Part shown: positions 1-4,435 of the stretch, in pieces
Layout of the letters: each line of letters starts with the position of its first letter
How positions within the stretch are numbered: the first letter of the stretch is position 1
Source of the DNA: an uncultured Eubacteriales bacterium
Lineage (GTDB): Bacteria; Bacillota; Clostridia; Oscillospirales; Acutalibacteraceae
Reading direction: 5' to 3'
Assembly: GCA_934636435.1 (NCBI GenBank)
Contig: CAKUAQ010000081.1
Location: 1 to 5,271, forward strand
Length of the DNA: 5,271 nt
Translations under genes and position numbers: made by a program
The notes under the pieces: generated by a model
Database searches by the model: none
Told to the model about the DNA's origin: nothing
What the model saw: the letters and a program-made list of their open reading frames with translations, nothing else

Positions 1-66
1 GCACCCATTGTACTCCCCGGTCGTCTCGACTTCCTCAAAGAAGTCGATGAGTGTTGTTCTGTCCAT
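1..66 (-). CDS. ISAs1-family transposase, N-terminal 22 residues (partial)
   Basis: The reading frame starts at an ATG (66-64, minus strand) and stays open to the window edge, giving MDRTTLIDFFEEVETTGEYNGC. It is the same N-terminus as the start of the broken transposase at 3913, except Gly instead of Glu at residue 17. An acidic, short N-terminal stretch before the DDE nuclease core is usual for this family. The catalytic residues, if present, lie outside the window, so activity cannot be judged. No strong ribosome-binding site is seen just upstream, as is common for transposases. Confidence 0.65.
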   Translation of the reverse strand, partial: MDRTTLIDFFEEVETTGEYNGC

Positions 67-113
67 GCCTACAGTATTCCGCTTTTTCCGTGATTTGAAA
101 GTTGATTTCCGTG
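1..113 (-). mobile_element. ISAs1-family insertion sequence, 5' end only (cut by window edge)
   Basis: This is the terminal part of an IS whose transposase reads leftward out of the window. Its reverse complement matches 3865-3978 at 112 of 114 bases without gaps; the differences are at 17 and 101, and the match stops abruptly after 114. The outer end, read inward on the minus strand, begins CACGGAAATCAA, the same terminal inverted repeat found at both ends of the copy at 3866-4218. It ends 27 bases beyond the rsmA stop codon. The family name comes from the C-terminal transposase fragment of the second copy. Whether this left copy is full length cannot be seen. Confidence 0.8.
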
Positions 114-140
114 CCGCAGAAGGTGTATTCGGTACCTGCC

Positions 141-1001
141 TTACAGACGGTCGGACACGGCGGCGAACTGCTCCAATGTCAGCTCCTCCGCTCGGGCGGT
201 GGGTGCGACCCCGGCGGCCTCCAGCGCCGCCAAAACCGCCTCCCGGCCGAATCCGGCGGCAGACAGGGAATTCACCAGCGTTTTCCGCCGCTGACCGAAG
301 CCTGCCCGAATCAGACGAAACAGCTGCTTTTCATCCTTCACGGCGCAGGGAGGCTCCGGGCGTACCGTCAGCCGGATTACAGCGCTGTCCACATTGGGGG
401 CGGGCATGAAGCTGCCCCGGGATACGGAAAACAGCGTTTCCGCCCGCGCATAATACTGCACCGCCAGCGTCACTGCGCCCGCCTCCCGGGTTCCGGGACG
501 GGCGCACAGCCGCTGGGCCGCCTCCTTTTGCACCATCACGGTGATATTGGTGACCGGCAGACGGCTTTCCAGCAAATCCATCAGGATCGGCGACGTGATG
601 TAGTAAGGCAAATTGGCGCACACCGCCACCGGGCGGTTGCCAAACTTTTTGCGCAGCAGCGCTGCCAGATCCAGTTTCATGCAATCGCCGGAAATGATCT
701 CCACATTATCGCGCCCGATTAAGGTTTCTGCCAGCACCGGCGGCAGGCGGTCGTCCAGCTCAATCGCTACCACTTTTCCAGCCCGCAAAGACAATTCCCG
801 CGTCAGCACCCCGAATCCGGGACCGATCTCCAGCACGCCGGTATCGGCAGTACAGCCGCAGGCCTCCGCCATACGGGGACACACGGAGGGATTGATGAGA
901 AAATTCTGGCCCAGCTTCTTAGAAAAGCGAAAGCCGTGCCGCTCCAGCAGCGACCGAATATACCCCATATCGGTGAGCCGTGGCTCTGTATGCATCGTCA
1001 T
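141..1001 (-). CDS. rsmA: 16S rRNA (adenine(1518)-N6/adenine(1519)-N6)-dimethyltransferase RsmA/KsgA
   Basis: This SAM-dependent enzyme dimethylates two adjacent adenines in the 3'-terminal hairpin of 16S rRNA, a late step in 30S subunit maturation in the cytoplasm. The 286-residue protein is of normal family length. Visible motifs are KKLGQNFL (28-35), the SAM-binding motif I EIGPGFG (58-64), an acidic residue region at 81-84, the catalytic motif IV NLPYY (130-134), and FGQRRKT (235-241) in the C-terminal domain. I chose the ATG at 1001-999 because an AAGGGG ribosome site lies just before it. A GTG at 1007 in the same frame overlaps that site and would add two residues. The gene begins 12 bases after the upstream dacF-like stop codon, so the two are probably one transcript. 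An IS end lies 27 bases past the stop, and no hairpin terminator is visible in between. Confidence 0.96.
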   Translation of the reverse strand: MTMHTEPRLTDMGYIRSLLERHGFRFSKKLGQNFLINPSVCPRMAEACGCTADTGVLEIGPGFGVLTRELSLRAGKVVAIELDDRLPPVLAETLIGRDNVEIISGDCMKLDLAALLRKKFGNRPVAVCANLPYYITSPILMDLLESRLPVTNITVMVQKEAAQRLCARPGTREAGAVTLAVQYYARAETLFSVSRGSFMPAPNVDSAVIRLTVRPEPPCAVKDEKQLFRLIRAGFGQRRKTLVNSLSAAGFGREAVLAALEAAGVAPTARAEELTLEQFAAVSDRL

Positions 1002-1013
1002 AGGCACCCCTTT

Positions 1014-2405
1014 TCAGGAGCGGGGCGGCTTCACCCGCCCCAGCCGATCTTTCTGCCGCCGCCGGTTATACGCAACATTGAGCACCACATAGCCCACCAG
1101 CAGCAACAGCAATACGCCTACCCCCAGCAGGAACCACACGGAGGTAAAGAAATCGGACACACAGCTCCAGGCGTACAGCAGCCAGCTGCGGTTGATGGTC
1201 TCACTGGCTACCAGCGGCACCTCGCCGATCTTCTGATCCACATTAACGATCAGTTCTACCTTGCCCAATACTGTTCCCTTTTCCACCGGTGCCGTCACCT
1301 TCTGCTTATTGACCGTGATCTTCTTGATGATCTGATCCGCCTTCAGATTGGATTCTACCACCGTGGCGTACTCCTCCCGGGGCACCAGATTCACCCGGTC
1401 GGTGCTCCACGCCAAATCCACCTTGACGGTGGCCAGTATCTCACTCTTCGCCAGCACAGTGGTATAGCGGAAGCTATTGAATGCCCAGCGGAACAGAGTG
1501 CGGGTATCCCGATAGTGGACGCCGTTCTCGCCGGCATCGTTCTGTTCCGGTGCGCTCATCACCACCACCAGATATTCGTATCCGCTGTCCCGCGCCACCG
1601 AAGCGCAGGTACGTCCCTCATGCTCGGACAAGCCGGTACGGCTGAATACCAGCGGTGCATAATAATACAGGCTGGAGGACTGCTGCATATGATTCATAGA
1701 TACCAGCGAACGCTCTTTCCCCCCGGAAACCGGTTTGACCGTATATTGCCGGGTGGAAACCAGCCCCTCGAAGGCGGAAAAGCTCTGGGCATACCGGATG
1801 ATTCGGTACGTATCCCGGGCAGTGGTATACTGGCTGAGAGAATCCACCCCGGTCACATTGCCGAAATGGGTATAATCGCATCCCAGCGTATCCGCCAGCC
1901 GGTTCATACCCTTCACGTATTCCTTCACACCTCCGTCTATGGCAAAGGCCAGCGTCGTCACCGCATCGCTGGCGCTCTGCAAAAACGAAGCCGCCAGCAG
2001 ATCCCGCAGCGTCCAGGTTTCTCCGTACTGCATATTAGCGGTGGGCACTCCGGTGCCCGCCACAAAGCCGTTGAACATCTCCAGCGTATAGGTGCCGGTG
2101 GCCGTGTCCATATCCAGCCCCAGTTCCTGAATCCGGGAAAGAGCATACGCCACCACCATATAGCGGATCATAGCGCCGGGGGCGCGCACGGTGTCAGCCT
2201 CGCGGGCATACAGCACAGTGTCCTGTTCCATCCGGCTGCCCAGATTGACCAACAGCGCCGTATCGGAATAGACCGGGCGATCCTCCGGCAGCGTATAGCC
2301 GGACACCTGCTTTTCCACCGACTCGGCGCCGACCGAAATTCCGGCGGTCAGGCCGATGATCAGTGCCACGCACAGAAAAAATGCTGTCAATCGTTTTTTA
2401 AGCAT
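1014..2405 (-). CDS. DacF-like S11-family penicillin-binding protein with degenerate active site (probable pseudoenzyme)
   Basis: S11 peptidases are extracytoplasmic D-Ala-D-Ala carboxypeptidases that trim peptidoglycan stem peptides. This 463-residue protein has the family layout: signal peptide (1-28, Lys-rich then hydrophobic), S11 domain (about 40-310), a beta-rich PBP5-type C-terminal domain (about 315-400), a transmembrane helix (about 422-446) and a basic cytoplasmic tail. All three active-site motifs are altered. The segment RAPGAMIRYMV (74-84) aligns with the usual RAPASLTKIMT, giving A78-M-I-R81 for SxxK. SAS (144-146) replaces SxN, and RTG (256-258) replaces KTG. The catalytic Ser and Lys are therefore absent, and a structural or regulatory cell-wall role is inferred. 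The reading frame is intact, which argues against decay. The ATG at 2405 was chosen because a GGTGGG ribosome site lies about 8 bases upstream and the signal peptide starts there. Upstream in-frame codons add a non-signal-like leader. It probably leads an operon with rsmA. Confidence 0.85.
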   Translation of the reverse strand: MLKKRLTAFFLCVALIIGLTAGISVGAESVEKQVSGYTLPEDRPVYSDTALLVNLGSRMEQDTVLYAREADTVRAPGAMIRYMVVAYALSRIQELGLDMDTATGTYTLEMFNGFVAGTGVPTANMQYGETWTLRDLLAASFLQSASDAVTTLAFAIDGGVKEYVKGMNRLADTLGCDYTHFGNVTGVDSLSQYTTARDTYRIIRYAQSFSAFEGLVSTRQYTVKPVSGGKERSLVSMNHMQQSSSLYYYAPLVFSRTGLSEHEGRTCASVARDSGYEYLVVVMSAPEQNDAGENGVHYRDTRTLFRWAFNSFRYTTVLAKSEILATVKVDLAWSTDRVNLVPREEYATVVESNLKADQIIKKITVNKQKVTAPVEKGTVLGKVELIVNVDQKIGEVPLVASETINRSWLLYAWSCVSDFFTSVWFLLGVGVLLLLLVGYVVLNVAYNRRRQKDRLGRVKPPRS

Positions 2406-2434
2406 AGACAATCCCACCGTGTTCGTAGTATAAT
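2405..2434 (+). promoter_or_regulatory. Possible promoter of the metallophosphoesterase gene
   Basis: A perfect TATAAT -10 (2429-2434) has a TAGACA -35 (2405-2410, five of six consensus bases) at an 18-base spacing. The -35 abuts the start codon of the dacF-like gene on the other strand. Transcription would begin near 2441 with a leader of about 78 bases. The start sites of the two divergent genes would then lie within about 15 bases of each other, with their first transcribed bases overlapping. Confidence 0.4.
2406..2418 (-). promoter_or_regulatory. Ribosome-binding site of the dacF-like gene
   Basis: On the minus strand GGTGGG (2413-2418) lies about 8 bases before the ATG at 2405. An alternative TTG at 2411 would leave almost no spacing, so this site supports the ATG start. 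Confidence 0.5.
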
Positions 2435-2460
2435 GATAGAGAAGCAAACGTTCATGCACC

Positions 2461-2488
2461 AGTATACCATAAATTGGCGGCGGTGCAA
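2461..2488 (-). promoter_or_regulatory. Probable promoter of the dacF-like gene/rsmA operon
   Basis: On the minus strand a TTGCAC -35 (2483-2488) is followed by a 16-base spacer and a TATACT -10 (2461-2466). Transcription would start near 2454, giving a leader of about 50 bases. A second TATACT on the same strand (2427-2432) has only a poor -35 and is less likely. The promoter lies inside the predicted untranslated leader of the divergent metallophosphoesterase gene. Confidence 0.5.
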
Positions 2489-2503
2489 CCTGTTTTTTCA
2501 AAA

Positions 2504-2511
2504 AAAGGAGG
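2504..2511 (+). promoter_or_regulatory. Strong ribosome-binding site of the metallophosphoesterase gene
   Basis: AAAGGAGG is a near-perfect anti-Shine-Dalgarno match, seven bases before the ATG at 2519. It decides that start over the in-frame ATG at 2474, which has no such site. Confidence 0.85.
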
Positions 2512-2518
2512 TTCCCCC

Positions 2519-3193
2519 ATGATATATGTTACCGGCGATATGCACGGCGATCCCGGCCGTCTGTCCGATCCGGCGCTGCGCCGGCTGAAAAAAGGGGATA
2601 TTCTGCTGGTATGCGGCGATTTCGGCTTCGTCTGGGACGGCACGGCCGCCGAGCAAAAGCTGCTGCGCCGCATCGGAAAGCTAAAATACACCATTGCCTT
2701 TCTGGACGGCCGACACGAGAATTTCGACCGGCTGGCCGCCTATCCCACCGAGGAATGGCACGGCGGACAGGCGCAGATCCTCAACGACCGGCTGGTGCAT
2801 CTGCTGCGCGGCGAAATCTACACGCTGGAGGGGCGTACCTTTTTCACCTTCGGCGGCGGAGAGAGCGACGACCGGGAATTCCGGGTGCCGGGAAAGACCT
2901 GGTGGCCGGAGGAAATGCCCACCGAGGCGGAAATGCGCCACGGGATCGACCGCTTGGCGGCGGCAGACAACCGGGTGGACTACATTCTCACCCATATGCC
3001 CGCCCGCACCGCGGCAGCAAGACTCAATCCCCGCAGCACCATGGACGGTGTCAGCCTGTTCTTGGGCGGCATCGAGGATACGGTGCAGTGCCGGGAATGG
3101 TATTTCGGCGCGCTCCACCAGGACCGGGTCATCGGCTCCCGCCGTCGGGCGGTATTTCGCGAGATCGTGCCGGTGGAAACGGAACCGGGCTAA
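2519..3193 (+). CDS. Calcineurin-like metallophosphoesterase (substrate unknown)
   Basis: The 224-residue soluble protein has no signal peptide or membrane segment and is probably cytoplasmic. It shows the two-metal phosphoesterase signature in order: D7-x-H9 in GDMHGD, GDFGFVWDG (33-41), DGRHENF (63-69) at the place of the usual GNHE, THMP (158-161), and a late metal-ligand region FGALHQD (196-202). The GGGESDDRE segment (112-120) is the sort of conserved insert seen in small Firmicutes phosphoesterases of this type, recalled from general knowledge rather than searched. The residue normally Asn in GNHE is Arg (R65), so a usual metal ligand may be missing or the subfamily may differ. The physiological substrate is not known. 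The gene diverges from the dacF-like gene and its TAA overlaps the stop codon of the convergent uracil-DNA glycosylase gene. Confidence 0.88.
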   Translation: MIYVTGDMHGDPGRLSDPALRRLKKGDILLVCGDFGFVWDGTAAEQKLLRRIGKLKYTIAFLDGRHENFDRLAAYPTEEWHGGQAQILNDRLVHLLRGEIYTLEGRTFFTFGGGESDDREFRVPGKTWWPEEMPTEAEMRHGIDRLAAADNRVDYILTHMPARTAAARLNPRSTMDGVSLFLGGIEDTVQCREWYFGALHQDRVIGSRRRAVFREIVPVETEPG

Positions 3194-3777
3194 TCGTCCC
3201 CGAACCACAGCGCGGTGTGTGTGCAGACCTCCCCGATTTTGTCCCGCAGAGACAGAAGATCGGCGAATGCGTCCGGCTTCTGAGCCGTGTTACGCAGCAA
3301 TGCGGACGGATGATAGGTGCCCATCATCCAGATACCGCCTTTTTGCACCCACTGTCCATGCTGGCGGGTCACGCGAAAGTCGGGGTCTACAATGCGGCAG
3401 GCGGCGATCCGCCCAAGACACACGAGAATCTTTGGACGCAGCAGCGCCGTTTGCTGACGCAGCCACGGCAGACACGCCTCCTGCTCCTCCGGCAGCGGAT
3501 CTCGGTTGTGAGGCGGTCGGCACTTGACGATATTGGCAATGTAGATGTTATGGCGGCGATCCAGTCCGATCCCCGCCAGCATTCGATCCAGCAACTGTCC
3601 GGCCAGCCCCACAAACGGCTCTCCCTGGGCATCCTCATTAGCGCCCGGCCCCTCGCCCACAAGCAGCACCTCGGCATCGGTCCGGCCGACACCGAACACC
3701 ACCTGTTTTCGCGTAGCGGAAAGTGGGCAGCCCGCACAAGCGCGGCATTGCTGCTCCAGCTCTGTCCATTCGCGCAT
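3190..3777 (-). CDS. Family 4 (iron-sulfur) uracil-DNA glycosylase
   Basis: This enzyme removes uracil from DNA by cleaving the N-glycosidic bond, the first step of base-excision repair after cytosine deamination or dUMP misincorporation. The 195-residue protein has usual family length. Visible features are CRAC (C11, C14), KCRPPHNRDP (C86) and C102, the four likely 4Fe-4S ligands. The catalytic/uracil-binding motif GEGPGANED (41-49) is followed by GEPFVGLAGQLL (52-63), and motif B is YHPSALLRN (155-163). The ATG at 3777 was chosen because a GGGGAGGGGAG ribosome site directly precedes it and the family's Cys-rich start follows. Extending upstream to 3852 would add an atypical leader. The TAG stop (3192-3190) overlaps the stop codon of the convergent phosphoesterase gene. 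Its promoter region is squeezed between the start codon and an IS insertion 89 bases upstream. Confidence 0.94.
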   Translation of the reverse strand: MREWTELEQQCRACAGCPLSATRKQVVFGVGRTDAEVLLVGEGPGANEDAQGEPFVGLAGQLLDRMLAGIGLDRRHNIYIANIVKCRPPHNRDPLPEEQEACLPWLRQQTALLRPKILVCLGRIAACRIVDPDFRVTRQHGQWVQKGGIWMMGTYHPSALLRNTAQKPDAFADLLSLRDKIGEVCTHTALWFGDD

Positions 3778-3807
3778 TCTCCCCTCCCCTTTCTGCCGCG
3801 ATCCAGC

Positions 3808-3823
3808 ATACTGTTTCCAGTAT
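3808..3823. promoter_or_regulatory. Dyad ATACTG-N4-CAGTAT over the glycosylase promoter (possible operator)
   Basis: The two six-base arms are perfect inverted repeats separated by TTTC. They cover the -10 box and predicted start of the uracil-DNA glycosylase transcript, where a repressor would typically act. The site does not match the Firmicutes LexA box (GAAC-N4-GTTC). No T-run follows it, so it does not look like a terminator. The regulator is unknown. Confidence 0.3.
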
Positions 3824-3847
3824 AACACAATATTCCGGATTTGTATA
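3819..3847 (-). promoter_or_regulatory. Possible promoter of the uracil-DNA glycosylase gene
   Basis: On the minus strand a TATACT -10 (3819-3824) has a weak TATACA -35 (3842-3847) at a 17-base spacing. The expected start is near 3812, giving a leader of about 35 bases. The -35 lies only about 20 bases from the IS insertion point at 3866. Confidence 0.4.
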
Positions 3848-3865
3848 GACAAAACCGCCTGTATG

Positions 3866-3885
3866 CACGGAAATCAATTTTCAAA
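3866..3885 (+). repeat. Left terminal inverted repeat of the deleted IS
   Basis: It pairs with 4199-4218 at 18 of 20 bases. The octamer CACGGAAA recurs at 3887-3894, exactly 21 bases (two helical turns) inward. The same pair occurs in the left-edge IS copy, so it may be a two-part transposase-binding site. Confidence 0.75.
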
Positions 3886-3912
3886 TCACGGAAAAAGCGG
3901 AATACTGTAGGC

Positions 3913-4210
3913 ATGGACAGAACAACACTCATCGACTTCTTTGAGGAAGTCGAGACGACCGAGGAGTACAATGGGTGCTTTTGCAGCATCGCGGAAGCCG
4001 AAAGGAAGTCGAAGCTGACGGCAAGCGCACCGAAGAGTGGCACTACTACATTTCCAGCCGCAAGCTGTCGGCGGAAGAGCTGCTTCATCATGCACGAATG
4101 GAGTGGGCCGTGGAGTCGATGCACTGGTTGTTAGATGTTCATTATGGCGAAGATTACTGTCGGATTGCCTGCTGGAACTTGATCTTTTGTGTGCGGTCTT
4201 GGAAACTTGA
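3913..4210 (+). pseudogene. ISAs1-family transposase remnant with two internal deletions
   Basis: The ATG at 3913 begins MDRTTLIDFFEEVETTEEYNG, and this N-terminal frame continues to about 3990. The sequence then jumps, in a different frame, to the C-terminal part of the transposase (about 3999-4160). That part contains WHYYISSRKLSAEELLHHAR, then WAVESMHWLLDV, then GEDYCRI. WxxExxHWxLDVxxxED is the hallmark of the ISAs1/H-repeat family and holds the catalytic Glu. A second jump into the third frame gives CLLELDLLCAVLET and a TGA at 4208-4210, which sits inside the right terminal repeat as expected for the true C-terminus. The two catalytic Asp residues are deleted, so no active transposase can be made. 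Confidence 0.8.
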
Positions 4211-4218
4211 TTTCCGTG
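4199..4218 (-). repeat. Right terminal inverted repeat of the deleted IS
   Basis: Read on the minus strand it starts CACGGAAATCAAGTTTC, matching the left end apart from two positions. The transposase stop codon (4208-4210) lies within it. Confidence 0.75.
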
Positions 4219-4242
4219 GCTGCATCCCAAGGAAATCAAGTT
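4204..4242. repeat. Perfect 12-bp inverted repeat straddling the IS right end
   Basis: AACTTGATTTCC (4204-4215) is the exact reverse complement of GGAAATCAAGTT (4231-4242), with a 15-base loop. The left arm belongs to the IS terminal repeat and the right arm lies outside the element. There is no following T-run, so a terminator is unlikely. The outer arm could be a relic of a second IS end facing right. Confidence 0.6.
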
Positions 4243-4336
4243 ACTGGCACTTTCAAAAGAGGAAAAGCCCCGTTGGTTTTGTACCATGACTTGAATTGCT
4301 TGTTAAAGCATTCGATTCAATAATACCTCAAAAAAA
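4219..4336. other. Intergenic stretch between IS remnant and LacI promoter, no gene seen
   Basis: The stretch is non-coding by my reading and becomes AT-rich toward the right. It holds an imperfect dyad, TTGAAT (4291-4296) with ATTCAA (4315-4320). Inside this is TGCTT-gtta-AAGCA (4297-4310), with an unpaired TTCG on one side. No T-run follows on either strand, so it is not a convincing terminator. It lies 17 bases upstream of the -35 box of the regulator promoter and could be a binding site. Confidence 0.4.
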
Positions 4337-4365
4337 TTGACTTACTCGCCATTTTATGATATATT
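4337..4365 (+). promoter_or_regulatory. Sigma-A-type promoter of the LacI-family gene
   Basis: A TTGACT -35 (4337-4342) and a TATATT -10 (4360-4365) are separated by the ideal 17 bases, each with five of six consensus bases. The expected start is near 4372, giving a leader of about 64 bases. Confidence 0.65.
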
Positions 4366-4383
4366 GAAAATAGTTGTATAAAC

Positions 4384-4402
4384 AGAGTGACCGTGTAACT
4401 CT
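4384..4402. promoter_or_regulatory. Possible operator, AGAGT-N9-ACTCT dyad in the regulator leader
   Basis: This odd-length palindrome centred on 4393 pairs at seven of nine positions per arm and lies about 12-30 bases after the predicted start. A LacI-type protein often represses its own gene from such a place. However, the central CG typical of many LacI operators is not at the centre of symmetry, so this is only a candidate. Confidence 0.25.
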
Positions 4403-4435
4403 TTCGCTATAAAAATATGTACACTAGGAGAACGT

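Larger units (their letters stand above)
3866..4218 (+). mobile_element. Internally deleted ISAs1-family element with both ends intact (353 bp)
   Basis: Both ends carry a 20-base terminal inverted repeat with 18 matches (3866-3885 against 4199-4218, outer sequence CACGGAAATCAA). The left 113 bases are nearly identical to the IS at 1-113. A full ISAs1-type element is over 1 kb, so roughly two thirds or more is missing. The interior retains the transposase N-terminus, a C-terminal DDE segment and the last codons, each in a different frame. With intact ends it could in principle be moved in trans by a full copy, as a MITE-like derivative. Eight-base flanks (CCTGTATG and GCTGCATC) agree at only five positions, so no clear target-site duplication is present. 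Confidence 0.82.

Noticed and set aside
936..2522. Long open frame on the plus strand opposite the dacF-like gene
   Set aside because: Its translation is a His/Gln/Arg-rich sequence with no recognisable domain, typical of an antisense shadow in GC-rich coding DNA. The minus-strand gene has a signal peptide, family domains and a ribosome site.
3808..3823. LexA/SOS box upstream of the DNA glycosylase
   Set aside because: It resembles only the CTG...CAG outline of the enterobacterial box, with the wrong spacing, and does not fit the Firmicutes GAAC-N4-GTTC box.
2611..3825. Long plus-strand open frame across the phosphoesterase and glycosylase genes
   Set aside because: It overlaps two well-supported genes in other frames, is Arg/Pro-rich and low in recognisable motifs, and has no ribosome site.
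1..4218. Composite transposon built from the two inverted IS copies
   Set aside because: The enclosed genes are core housekeeping functions (rsmA, cell wall, uracil repair), not typical cargo. No target-site duplication is visible, and the right copy is internally deleted. Two independent insertions are simpler.
4204..4242. Rho-independent terminator
   Set aside because: The 12-bp stem is AT-rich, has a 15-base loop and is not followed by T residues on either strand. It is better explained by IS-end repeats.
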